The position numbers and the translations under genes are program-made. DNA of 64,000 nt from Lytechinus variegatus. Taxonomy: Eukaryota > Echinodermata > Echinoidea > Temnopleuroida > Toxopneustidae. Position 1 is the first letter of the stretch. The number at the start of each line of letters is the position of its first letter. Below the pieces are notes generated by a model. That model was given only the letters and a program-made list of their open reading frames with translations, was not told where the DNA came from and did no database searches. The stretch covers positions 28,981,129 to 29,045,128 of the forward strand of contig NC_054746.1 of the NCBI RefSeq assembly GCF_018143015.1, written 5' to 3'. Positions 8,895 through 22,800 of the stretch are shown here, one piece after another.

Positions 8895-11800
8895 ATGGAG
8901 ACCACAGAGAATGGAGGTTCTGTACTTCTGTTTTTCTGCAATGGCAAAAAGGTTTGTTCTAATTCTCGCTACTTGATGATGTTATTCATATGATTGCTAC
9001 ATTTGCTTGATCAATGGAATTGAAAGTAGAAAATAATTTTTAGAGATGAGAGTATAAATCTTCATAAATACAACTTCATGATTCAGAAAATGTCAGATTA
9101 TGAGATTGCTTTGTCCTGTTTTATGAACAAAAAACAATTAGAATTTTCTCCTATATCAGTTTCTTGCCTTTTGTTTGTACTTCCTTCCATTGATGTTTTA
9201 AATGACAAAATATATGTACATATATTGTAAGGTCTTGATGTAATTGATGAATAAAAATTGGAGAACAATGGCTATGTACGAATGATTGCTTTGTTTTGGA
9301 GAAAAAAAACACCTGATTCTGAATTTGTTTTAAACATAAAGCAAGCTATTCTTTTTATCAAGATGTGTTATTATAAGCAATACTTTTTTTTGCATGTGTA
9401 AATAGGCGAAGGGTTTTTAAGACCAATTGTGCTCAAAATTTTGAGGCTGAAGTGATTGTATATGTTAAAACTATTTAAAATTATGATTAATATGTGATCA
9501 ACATGTTTTCCTCATTAAACTTTCTCCAGGTCATTGAGAAAAACCCTGATCCAGAAATGACACTCCTAGTTTACCTGCGAAAGAAATGTATCCTTTAGGG
9601 AAGAATATACTTCAAAATATTCCAGTTTAATTTATAATTAATGTTGTAAGCTGAATCATTAAGTGGGACATGTAGTTTTATAGAGCTTTTTTCCCTGCCA
9701 TAGTTACATCCAATGTACATGTATGTGTGTTGTTTAGAAATGGAGTTTTTCAAGAGCTGACAAAGCATTTATATACAATTTCTAAATTCAAGGAAAGTTT
9801 ATTATCACTTGACTGTTCAAACCTTGTATCTCAAAATTTAAAGACTACAAGGTCAGCTCAGAAATTGCTTGATTTTATAGTTATGACCTAGATGTATATG
9901 TGTATTAAAGTAGCAACCTTCTTTTATTTTGAAAAAGTTATTTACTGGGATCAGGAGACTGTTTTCAACAATATCAGGTTGCCACCATAATAGCCCGGGG
10001 GGGCCACTTACATTGACGAGTGGATACCATGCGCGACCAAAAAAACACGTAAAAAGGATGTCCTTTTCACGATAGGGCACGTTACGTACGTAACGTGAAA
10101 AGGGTGTCAAAAACACAAAAATAATGAAAAAAGGGTATCTATTTCGCTAGGAAAATTACATGTTTAGGGTCGAATTTGCAGGGATGATAAAACAAAATTA
10201 AAATGTTTTATAAAGGATGTCTTTTTTGCCCCAACACTACGTGTTTAGAGTCCTATTTGCGCGAGGTGTAGAAGGTGGGGTCGTACTAAACCAAATAAGG
10301 TAAAGCCGACAACCAAAGGACCCGTAACAATAAAACATTCCTGTACTTGTTTAGGGGTTCATTTCAGGGAATATTTGCCAAGAGTGTTTCCAATACTTGT
10401 TAAGGGTAGGGTTTCACACGCCAATACTTGTTAAGGGGTGCATTTTCAGAATATGGAAATTACGTGTTTAGGGTGCTTTTCGAGACCCCATGGTCGCGCA
10501 TGGTATCCACTCGTGAATGGAAGTGGCCCCCCGGGCATAATAGTAAAGCAGTTCATGTCATAATGCCTTCCATGCGCTTTCAAAGGTCTTGGATATTATT
10601 ACCATTGCTATGCTTTTGAAATACAGCTTTTCCTGGGTTGCCCTAAGTTTTTGAATTTCAAGATTCTTTGTTTCAATAGCCCAGTGATGTTATAGATCTT
10701 TGTTGGGCTAGCGGCAGATATCAATACTGAAAGCCCCACGATAGAAATCTGGCATAATGGCCTGTACAACAATGCCAGTTTATTAGCATTGGCAAAAAAT
10801 GTTTTGTTGTAAAGTTTTTGTAAATTTTAGATATTTTTCATTTATTTCAAAGATGGGGAGGTGGGTTGTTAATGAATAAAGAACATTTCAGCCATTGCCT
10901 TGGTAACCGGATGATCCTTGTACAAAATGATGCAGTTTGTCCTGAGGCACATAAGTCTGAGCCTTCTCTCTTGCAGGAAGTCTGTATTATGTTATTGTTT
11001 AACCAATCCTTCAATTTCAGTTTCATTATTACACAAAATAATGGAGCAGGTGAAAGATAAAAAACACAATTAAAAGATACCAAATGAAATTCCTGCCATA
11101 ATATGAATCGGACTCCTATTTAGGTCAGGTGCCCTCATAATGAAAATAGATTTGGAAACTAGCAGTAATTATTGATCATTGATGCTTAATTCACTATGAT
11201 TTGTGAACTGTTGACCTTAACTCTTGGTAACTATGGTGACAGTGGGTTTGACAGGAACCAAGCTAGGATGTGCAGAAGGAGGATGTGGAGCCTGCACTGT
11301 AATGGTGTCATCATACAACAGAAATACCAGCAAAATTGTGTATCCTTTTTCATACAACAAATAGCATTTTGTAATGTTATAGGGTGACTCCGGTTAAATT
11401 CCAGACTTCATGAATTTTAGTCTTTTTTATGGAATGCTAGGTGTCATCCTCTTTATTCAATATTCTCAGTATACTAGAAAATTCATTAAATTTCTTTGTT
11501 TTCTTTATCTCATTATTTAATTGTAAAGTCACTTTGTTTCAGACACTTTTCACAGCAGTATTAAAATCATCCAGTAACACCAGAATGTTCTGGGTCAACA
11601 AAGCTGTAGGAATGCGCACTACTGTGCTTATAAAATAGTTTGTCCTCCTCCACTCCCCCCCCAAAAAAAAAAAATTGCTCACAATGTTCTAGCTCCACTT
11701 AAATCAATTGTAATTGATGGATAAGCAGTCAGCAATTGCTCCAGAAAAGCATTATCTGAATTATGCTACGGTTACCAGTAACTTAATCAATGTTTATAAG

Positions 11801-14800
11801 AGACCCTCATCCTATGTGTTTGGGCAATAATCATGTAGCATTTATCAATTTTATTTTTGAGTAGTCTAAACATAACTGAAAAACATTGATTTTCAACTCT
11901 ATATCACATTTTATACCAGTTTTAGGCTTTGTACACCAACATACATACACTTGCTTCCACAGCTATCGGTCCATAGCTATTAGTCCATGTGATTTTTTTT
12001 CAAAACTACTGGGTGATGAAATTAATTAATCTTGGAGTTTTAAACCTCCCCAAGTATTTACTGATGAATTCCCATTGAAAGTCCTGACCCTTTTCTTATA
12101 TCCTGAAAACTATGCAATTGTCACAGGAACAAATGTGGTGTCATTATTTTACTCAAACTTCATATATTCTTCAAACCATGGCATGATGTAGTTGTTATTC
12201 TTGACTGGAATTTTGACCCATCAGTCACCATGCAGTGAATGCCTGTCTAGCTCCTGTATGCTCTGTACATGGTGCAGCAGTGACAACAGTAGAAGGAATT
12301 GGAAGCACCAAGACAAAACTACATCCTGTGCAGGTAAGGAAGAAATTAACTGACCAATGCCAAAAAAAAAACACATTGTCACTTGGGGCAGTCAGCCGTA
12401 AGCCGGAGTGTCCAAAATATCCCTTGTAAGTTGTGAAATAGCCACCTGAGGCCCGTTTCTCAACAACTGGACAAGTTAGTCATATCTTTATCCACAAACC
12501 ACGGAGTTAGTTCCAATCTTACTAAACCTGTTTCACGAAAGGCTTCCTAACTAAAATACCTTGATATCGATACTATCGGTAAAAAGAGCAGACGAGACGT
12601 AGCCTTAGTAAAAAAATAGCATAATTTTCAAAAAGAAAAATTATGACAGAATTGCAAATATTGTGATAAATTGGGAAATAACTCTTTTCAAAATAATAGC
12701 ACAGGTGAATTATGCATCATACATACTTAGACCATGAAGACTGGAGCATTCTATTGCAGAGAAAATCAAATTATGAATAATTCATTTCATGACTAAAAAA
12801 TCACTTGTGGACGTTGAGATGGGTACCCCCTGAATATCCAATTTTAATAGTTTACGAAAGTAAACCATAATGGTTTTCTTTGTAAAATGATGATAATTAA
12901 ACGGTCTTTCATGATTCTAAACGTCATCAAAATATAGTTTAACGAAACATTTTTAATTATTGATACCGAAACATACGATATTTGACAAATTATATGCATG
13001 AATTAGAGATAGAATTTATCCAACTGGTAATAGGGGTCTGAAAACCACAAATACGAGGTCAGTTATGGATGGCCTGACGTGGTAGAACCTTTATCGATTA
13101 AATCATTTTACTATTTCAAAATGAATGGTTTTGTGGCATTTGACAACAGTTTTTATAGTTTATTTGTATTACAATTATCATTGAATGCATTATCCCACTT
13201 GTTTTGTGATGTAATTTCAACCTCTATGATTGATTACGTAAGATTATAAATTTAAAATTTCTAAGCACTTTTGCATGTCATAGTCCACCCACGTGATGCC
13301 ACTACGTCATTAAGAAAGAAGTTAGGACAGGTTCGGAGGTGTCATAAATATTTAGTGAAGTTGTTGTACCCGATCTTGGTAAAGAGGGCTTAGTGAAACG
13401 GTTAGCGGACAAGTAGCTCACTATCTCTGACTTTAGTCAAGAAGTTAGACTTATGACGGTGTTGAGAAACGGGCCCCTGGGCTGGTTTCATCCAGAGTTA
13501 ATCTTTAGTAACTTTGCTATTTGTGGCAAATACTGTTGTAACAAGGCTCCGTAGTCAATCACATTCAGGGTTACTATGGCAATGAAAAATTTACCTTAAT
13601 TGTGTAACTCTTTATGAAACATGCCCCAGGACTATAGTATACAACACAATGCTTCTTATATCAATAATTTAATTTTTGAAATTTAAAAAATGACATGGCT
13701 TGCCATATGTATGTCAGCATACACTGGCTCAATCATCCAGGCATGCCAGCCCCTTTAAAAGGTAATTTGCCCCAAAAAATCCTGTTTGGGAAGGAAGACG
13801 ATTGAAGGAAAGTAGAAATGCTTGAGAAGGATCTTCAACATCTGGGCTGCAAAGAAATCCAGTGAATAGTAATACATTCTTGACTTCATGAATAAACCAA
13901 GATCACTGCTGACACATGATGATTTACTCATACTGAAATATTACTGCCACATAATATGAAGAGACAATAGTCTTCGGTAGAGTATAATTGTAGGAATGAT
14001 TGAGAGAAAAAGAAAGCAGGGAAGACCATAACGTTTAAGATGGCGAGTTGAAGTAAAAGAAATGATGGGTCAAAAACTGAAAAAATGGAAGTGAAAGGGA
14101 TTCTTACCAGTCCCACCTTGGACTTTGGACTTTAAATAGTAAAGATGAATAAAATAAATCATATGCGAAACTCTTTAACATGAATAGTCTGCAGCTATCT
14201 GCAGATTATCTAGTTCATCGTAAATATCATTATTATTATGATTATATTGTTTCGTGTCTATTGTATATATTTAGTTATGTATGCCACATTGTCATACTGT
14301 ATATACTTGCATATTCATTTATATCTTTGTAATGATTTCTTTTGCTGTTAAAATTGATTTGAGTTGAAATGAAATAAACCAAACTGAACTGAAAAAACTG
14401 GACACAATTTTACACTTATATTGGATATATAGAATTTGTGAAGTTGCTGTTTACATGAGTGTGACCATAATCAGCAGTGTAGTTTGATCAAGTTGTTTAC
14501 CCAGAGGCCCAGGTGTTGACACTAGTATTGAGACCATCTGATATACCACAGGTCTGTAGCTATTAGCATGCAAGTATGTGTTTGTAAAATATCAATGATA
14601 CTGTGGAGATTGAAGACATGGCTGATAACCCTTTCTCATGCAAGTCCACCTAACATTCCCCTGCTATTATTTTACATGTACATGTATAATTGTAATATCA
14701 ACTTGTGACCATGCAGTCATGTGTTTTCATGCATAAATGTAATCCAGGTTTTGGTTGGTTGGTTCATTTGTTTGAATATGAATATGAATCCTTTCAATGG

Positions 14801-16895
14801 TAGTGCTCAGGGTTATTCGTAGCTGTTGAATGAACATCAAATAATGGAAATGGTCATTGGCACCTCACTTATATATATATTTTTTTTTTTTGGGGGGGGT
14901 AGAGAATTGCGTTTTCAATGTCTGTGCATTTTCAATCAAACTCAAAGTCATTTCCTTTACAACGTGGAGATATGAGAGAGAATATTTCTGCATTTTGGGA
15001 ATGTTAGTCTGATCCATTCAGACCATACTAAAATCTGTTTCTGAGAACTTATTCAAATCAACATTTTTCTGAGGTGGACTTGACCTTTAATTCCCATCCA
15101 CCACTCAATACAATATCATACCAGTCTGAATGGCATGTACTTTCCCACTGACTATTATGCTTTTCACATTGCATTTCCTTAACCCCATACTATCCTTAAC
15201 CCCGGACTATCCTTAACCCCATACTATCTTTTTTTTTATTCACACTGTCTTTCTTAACCACATTCTATCTGCTCAACCGGGGTTATTGCCTTAACCCTGG
15301 ACGATCCCTCAGCTCATAAATATTGATGGTTTTACCAAACAGAGCGTGATTAACGTGCAATTCGACTTCTGTGATTGGCTAATGCTTAGCCCTGTTTCGT
15401 TTTCACAATGCATCTCTTAGCACCGCAATTGTGGTGCTAGCACCACAGTAAGCCGTCTAACCCTGCTTTTTTGCAGGGCCAGATAGTACCGTAATATTTA
15501 CCGTGCTAGCCCACTTTGCCAAAATGTGTGAAAACGAAGTGGGCTAAGCTTAACCCCGGGAAATTGGTGGGGCTAAGACCCCCTCTTAGCCCCACCAATT
15601 TAGGACAAAAAGTGCAGTGTGAAAAGCATATAAGAAAATTATATGACAAATGCTGACAAGATCAAATTGCTGAGACTGATATTTGAAGGCTTTGAAGAGA
15701 CATGATATTGCTGATTTAGCTTTTTCATACATGGTCCAAACAGGAACGGATTGCAAAGGCTCATGGGTCACAGTGCGGCTTCTGTACGCCTGGCATTGTG
15801 ATGTCCATGTATGCCCTCCTTAGAAACAAACCACAGCCTACCATGGATGACATTCATGGAGCATTTGAGGGGAATCTGTGTCGTTGTACTGGTTACAGAC
15901 CTATTCTGCAAGCTTACAAGACATTTACAAAGAAGGTAAGATTCTACTGTCATTTGAACCGATTTCCTTGCAATTGTGCATCCGGTAATTACTTATTCGC
16001 CCCAAAATTCTGCCATTCTATAAAAGAATGATACACAGGATTGTATGTGCATTGGTAGGACTAGCGAGCATGCGGTAACTATGGAAACTAGTCTAAACCC
16101 ACTCGGCTGAGCCTCATGGGTTTAAAACGACAGTTCCAGAGTTACCTTATGCTCACAAAACCTACGGGTACACCCACATCTGTGCATCATTTGTATAACA
16201 TAAAACCTTACGGTAGAAGTTGAGTTGTTTGTCTAACTTTATTGTCAAAACAGCAAGTACATTGAGATATTTCATGTAAAGTACAGTTGTAGAATAGAAC
16301 ACAAAGAAATCTTTCAGTTGATCAAGGAACTGTTTTAAAAAAGATATTCTGAAAAGAAGAGGCAGTGAAAGTGCAGCAAGAAAGCTCTGAGTAGACACCT
16401 CATTGAAGGGGGAGGGGGCAAACCATCATTATGTCAACAAGGACTTACCCCTCCAACCCCCTTGTCTGATAAAACACACAGACTGGGGTGTGAGTGGTCA
16501 CTAAAATAAGAGCTAGAAAAAGGCTAAAGAGTGTAAAAAATATAGCTGCAATTGAAAGAACTCACATAATTTTGTTCACAGGAATGCTGAAATAAGCTGA
16601 AATCAACTAAAAAGCTAATCCTTCATACCCCTGCAAAGAGAGCCAAAGGAGTTGCGTAATTTAAGGGTTATGATTGAGTTTGGGAAAGAATTAGGTTGAG
16701 GATTAGCGTTGGGTCCATGGTTTGGTTTAGAATTTTGTGAGTGTAAAAACAAAAATCACTAATAATCTATTCTTAGAAGGAGAAATTGTTGAAAAGGTTT
16801 TTCTTTCTTTCTCTCTTTGTTCTCAGGATGGGTGTTGTGGAGGAGGTTGTCAGAATGGTCCATCACAAAACAACAGTGTACCTGATAATAAAGAG
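8895..16895 (+). CDS. XDH: XDH exons 1-6: two [2Fe-2S] clusters and linker
   Basis: Exons: 8895-8951, 9530-9587, 11243-11339, 12225-12333, 15744-15935, 16827-16895. The first cluster is bound by C48, C53 and C56 ([11 protein letters not shown]) plus C78 (NACLAP). The second is bound by C118 and C121 (QCGFC) plus C153 and C155 (LCRCTGYRP). Exon 6 encodes a glycine/cysteine-rich linker, [11 protein letters not shown], comparable to the linker in vertebrate XDH. Start [19 protein letters not shown] aligns with the vertebrate N-terminus with a few extra residues. Confidence 0.95.
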
Positions 16896-19800
16896 GTAAT
16901 ACCAAGACAAAGTGTTCACAGGATGTTAACAATTAGCAATGGTTTATATGACATGCACACATAAGTATTATTCCATTAGGGTTATTACTATAAAAAAATG
17001 CATATGATACCAAAATAATAGTTATCAAGCTCCATTGAAAACATGTGTAGAGATTGAGAGAGAGGGGGGGGGGTGGAGGTAGGGAAAGTTGTTTGTGTAT
17101 TATTTGTATTGAAGTGTTGTTAAGATTACACCAATTGTTTCACTCCTCAGGAACTTTCTTAATGGATTAAATTGAATGTTTAAATTATGAAGTCTGCTTC
17201 AAGGGAAGTCCTCTTTTACAGTACATGTTCTACAGTTTTTCAGGTTTGAATCACTGCTTGCTTTGGCTTTTGAGAGAAAACTTACTAATAAGTCCATACC
17301 ACAGTTTAGTTGTACCTCATTTTAACTGACTACTCAAGGGACAGAATTCTAGTATCTAATATCATACGTTCCACTGTATGTGTTGTCTCTATTTTTTTTC
17401 AACATAGGAATCAGGACTTTTGTTTGACCCAAAAGAATTCTCAAAGTATGATCCTTCTCAAGACCTCATCTTCCCACCAGATCTATTGGTAAGATTTGAT
17501 AAATGATAGATTATACTTGTATCATATTGGAATTTTATCTCTTTGTAAAATAAGGACATTAATTTTGATCAAATTAACATATGTCGTACAAGTAGCAGTT
17601 ACCTTTTTATGAATTATAGCTTTCAGGCCTTGTTTTGTGAGAGCTATTTACATTTGTCTCCCATTAGCTCTTTGTTTTCCGCAGGGAGTAAGGCTGTTCT
17701 GTTAACCAGGAAAAGAAATATTTGGATAGAATATTTTGATGAAATTTACATTTGTAATATGTGGTACTCTGATAAGATTTAACGAATCCATACCCACCTT
17801 CACAGTTTTCATTTATTGCAATAAATAATCATACTGATGTTTTTTTAATCAATTTCTTTTTCAATTTGAATAGCTTAGTGCAAATGAACCTGCACAGACA
17901 GTGTGTTTCCGAGGGGAGCGTGTCACATGGTTCCAACCTGTGACCTTTGATGAACTTCTTGATCTCAAGGTCAAATATCCTCATTCCAAGCTCATCGGTG
18001 GAAATTCAGAAATTGGTAAGTTTTAAGTCTTTTCTGTTTATGATTTCCTTTTTTTTGTTATCAAATTGTATTGTCATGTATATTAAAATAATGTCATTAC
18101 TCCTTTTCTGTAACCAGCTTATTAAAAGAAATTCAATGTTTGGTATAATACAGTATAATCATTATTTTCTACTGTAAGCCAAAAGTCTATACTATTTTAA
18201 AATGTTGATTTCTATTCTGCATTCTTGATTCCTGAGGATGGTTACTAAGTACAAATCCTGTGGTATTAAGAATATTGATCAATTCATATCAATCTGTAAA
18301 GAGAGGTCAGGGTCGTGGAAGTCTGCTAAAAATAAACATTGAAAAAAAATTAGCATTGTAGATCCGAGTATTCCATCAAAGTGACATTCTTCACAGGTTA
18401 CAATTCTACAGATTTATTTCTGCATTTACATTTAAATTACCTTATTGGCTTATTGGCGCTAATGGCACATTTAATGCAGATAAAATCTAATAAAATCCAT
18501 TGTGCTATGTGGGTTATAAATGAAATTTATTTGAAAACCACAATGAGTCCATATGGCTGTATTGTTATTGTACTAATGAAAATTGTGCTACTCGACCATA
18601 TAGCCGTATGATGAATGTGAGTAATATTTCACTGAGGTTTGTCAAACAGGAAGGATCCAGCCTTGAGTTATGCAGTCAAGTGCTAAATTAAAGGGAGAAT
18701 TTTTTTTTAATACTTCAATGTAATATTATTACATATGTATTTTGAATTCCTCCATACCTTATTTTGGTTAGCTCACCTCTCATTACAAAGAGATTTACCG
18801 GTACAAAGAGAAAAATAGTTCTAAAAAAAGAGACTATCAATCATTAAGTTGTTTGGAAGTAATATCCAATTCAATCCAATCTGAAGGTCATTAGATAAAG
18901 TGCCTTTTCCTTTCGGTTACATCTATAGGTAGAATATTGTTTAGTCATATTAAATCAAGCTCAGCCCTGTAATTCTTCAAGTCTTTTTTTTATTTACAGG
19001 TGTAGAAGTAAAATTCAAGAATCAGCTTTACCCGGCCTTGGTATCTGTCACTCAAATCCCTGACCTGACTAAGATAGAGGTCAGTGATGATGGTGTAGTC
19101 ATAGGGTCATCGGTCAGTTTAACATGTATGGATGAATTCTTTAAAGACTATATCAAGGACCACCCTGGTAAGTTTTAATGCACAGTAGTAAGGTGATATG
19201 TATGTTTCCAAAATTAAAGGAAAATAGAAAAAAAATATTTGTTGCAAGAAAGTTGTTACGCTTGATTGCATATTTTCAGTTGGTAGATGAATTTTAACGA
19301 TTGGAAATCATTTGTCTTTTGTGGAAGAATGAATCAAATGTGAATTTGCAATTTCTTGCAAGACTAATATTGCATTTTGGACCTTAATTTGGCTTACAAT
19401 TTATTGCAAGTTCTTGTTATATCTCTTAATCAATGATCAAATGTGTGTCCACCAATGTGTTTGTTTGTTGGTCTGAATAAACCATTTTGAATGGAATTGT
19501 TGCCATTCTCAAGAAATGTGTCTAGAAATTTACAGACCAGTTAGTGTCATTTTACAAATCTCTTGAACATTCATAGAATTCATAAATGTATAAATCCTAT
19601 AGAAATGCAAGATACTTATGGGTAATAAGTTATCAAACTCTTGACTCATATTTATTGTCCCTTCTCAACTTTCTGTTAAGTGAAAATGACAATGAAAGAT
19701 TGAGTTTGTAGTTCTGTAATCAAGAAGATGCATCTTCTAGCATATATTTTTTTTGGCTCTTACACTGTCTTTGACAGTATGACATATCATGTTTGATAAT

Positions 19801-22800
19801 GTATATCATGAACATACATATGATGCTATGGAATGATATTCTTGAATTTGAAAAAAAATACATGATTAGATACCGGTATTTAATAGATTAAGAAATCAGG
19901 TTCGGTTTTTGTTTCGAAATTGAAAGCCAATATTATCAAAATTTTAATTTTCCTTTCTTAGGTCACAAGAACAGAATATTTGAAGCTATTGTTGAAATGT
20001 TGAGGTGGTTTGCTGGTCCACAGATAAGAAATGTGGCTGTGAGTATTGAGTCATTTCAAATTTGTTATTTCCGTGCAATGTCATTTGAATATCAATAAAA
20101 AAATACCTTCTCTTTGTAGTGATATGTTCTATTTTCATTACCAAATCTGAATCACAATAAAAAATGCTCAGAATTTTCAAAATAAAATGTATCACAAGGC
20201 TATCCCATAATAGCTATTATAATATAAAAATCTTAATTTCTATTTTTTTTCTAATTTGATGTTTTATGTACTTAATAATTTTTTTTGTAAATCTTGGAAA
20301 CCATCCTTTCTCATATTTTTCAGTGATATAGTATATTTAGTATTAGAAATGATAATGGGCCAAAGTTGTATTAGTATTGGTTCACAGTTGTGTAAAATAG
20401 ACTTTTATTTCTACCTTGGTCTGTGACATGCTGTATTTACATTCTGTATTTATCCAACAAATTGTCATCACAGGCTGTAGGGGGCAACATTGTGACTGGT
20501 AGTCCTATCTCAGACTTAAACCCTATATTCATGGCTGCTAGGTGCACCCTGGAATTGGTATCACAATCTGAAGGTAAGCATGGTGATGTTATCCTCCTTG
20601 AGAAACTTTTCCTCTTGTCTCCAACGTATGTGGTAATAGGCTAGATTTAAAATAAATAGATTCAGTGTCATTACTGTGAGATTTATGATGTCTTTTGTTC
20701 AAGTAGATACTTGTTTATTTATGATGATGTGAGGTGGAAGGCCAGCTGGAGTTGAACAATGGAGTGAATCCTGTTTAAATTTAAATATTCTGTAGCTGAC
20801 CATTCAAGATTTTAGCTCTTTTAGTATCTGTTCTTTATTAATTATGTAAAACATAGACAAACAAAATGTACTTGGGTCATTAGAGGAAACTCATTGATCA
20901 CTATGACAAAGTCAATTAAACATATTTATTGTGTTCTTTAAGTTATAGAATCTGAATTTCTTTGTGCCAGGGTCAAGACATGTTATTATGGATGAAAACT
21001 TCTTTACTGGATATAGGAGAAACATCATCAAACCTGATGAAGTACTTAAGTCGATAACCATCCCATTTACAAAACAGGTAAGAATCACCATTCTTCATTG
21101 TAGTTACATTGATGATGATGGTGGTGGTTGTGGTGGTGGTGATGATGATGATGGTGATATCAATATAGATGAAGCAGATGGTGATAATTACAAAGGTAAC
21201 AATGAAATAGGTTTGGAAATGGTGGTGCTGAAGATGTGGAATGATGATAATGATGTTCATGATAAAGGAACTAATAGTTAAGTTGAATTGAGAGGGATGG
21301 TGTGTTGGTATTTGTTTTGATGGTAATAATGATTATGCCAATGATGATCTTGCTGCTTCTGAAAATAATGATGAAAAAATAACAAACTAACTTGGAATCT
21401 TTCCTCTCCTTGTTTGCCTATAGAATGAATACTTCTTTGCTTACAAGCAATCACCCCGTCGTGAGGATGACATTGCTATTGTGAATGCTGGTATGAGAGT
21501 TGTGTTGGAAGAAGGAACTAGGGTAATCCAAGATGTGAGTCTAGCATATGGAGGAATGGCTGCTACAACTGTACTAGCTCTGAAGACAATGCAGAAACTA
21601 ATGGGAAAGTGAGTAGTTTATTATGAATAGATCATTATTATCAATGCTAAAGGGTTTCATATTTAGGATGAGCCATGATTGGCACAAAGATAGAATCCTC
21701 AGTTTGATCACATATTCTTTTTAACAAATTGTGAATTATGTCAGGATAATCATAATACTCACTTCCATTGTATTTCCCCTTCCATGAAAAGTAGATTGAA
21801 ATTGCAGCAATGATAAGAAACAAAGATGCAATGCGGGTAGTGGACCAACTCTATGATGCATTGGTTTCTACAAGACTAATATGCATCATCGCAAAGCTCT
21901 GCATGCTGGCAAAAATCATTGGATAGCTTTAGGTAGTGGTTGAACAATACAAAATGTGTGTATCTGAAGTAGATGTTGGACAAATGGTCAGAATATGAAC
22001 ATATTGATTTTTAGATTAAGAAATTAGTTGCGGATGAAATTTGGTCATGTGGGATGAGTAAAAAAAAACAAATCAGGCAGATTGGGATTGTACCAATTAG
22101 CAATCTAGGTAAGGATCAATCTATACACAACAAAAAAAGTAACTCCCCCTTTGAACAAACATCAATAATTTCCGAACCAATGCAAGTTTTTGATATATTT
22201 TTACATGAGCGTGTAGGTAATTTTATAAGCTACCCTCTGAGTAAATATTATTTACGTATTTTACGTCATGCTTCAGTGAGCACCGTCAGAAGGCAAAAAT
22301 GTCACTTTTCAAAAGTCACAAGCTAAATATCATGACTTTGATTCCATTTTATTGGAATTGATTCCACATTCCCATCATGAAAAATAGTCAGAAGGCTTGT
22401 AAAAGGTACTTTTTAAAAGACCATACAACTTTTTTGGCTAAATTTCACGGTTGAATAAACAAATCCAGATTTGCTATAATTGGATGTTTTACACATTTTT
22501 ATCAATAAAAATGATAGAATATGGTGACAGTTATTTTTTAGAAGAGTATTTTCAACAATATTCAACGTTTCACGGTTCAATGAACATTTATTGAAAACAA
22601 AAAATATGATTTTCAAATATCATAGGCAGGTATTGTTTCTTTTTGGTAATGGAATTTATCAGCTTTTTTTTATGTTCATGACCAATTAACATGCTTCAAT
22701 GATTCAGATGCGTTTAATTAAACATTCACGCTTGGATGGACATGTGGAATGTGATTAGCTCTTTTTTACGTTATTGGAAAAAATGCAATTTGTAACTATG

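Noticed and set aside
8780-8962. Open frame starting MGKGRFRYE over XDH exon 1
   Set aside because: It runs in another frame through the XDH start and has no domain; a strong splice acceptor at 8854 probably removes its start.
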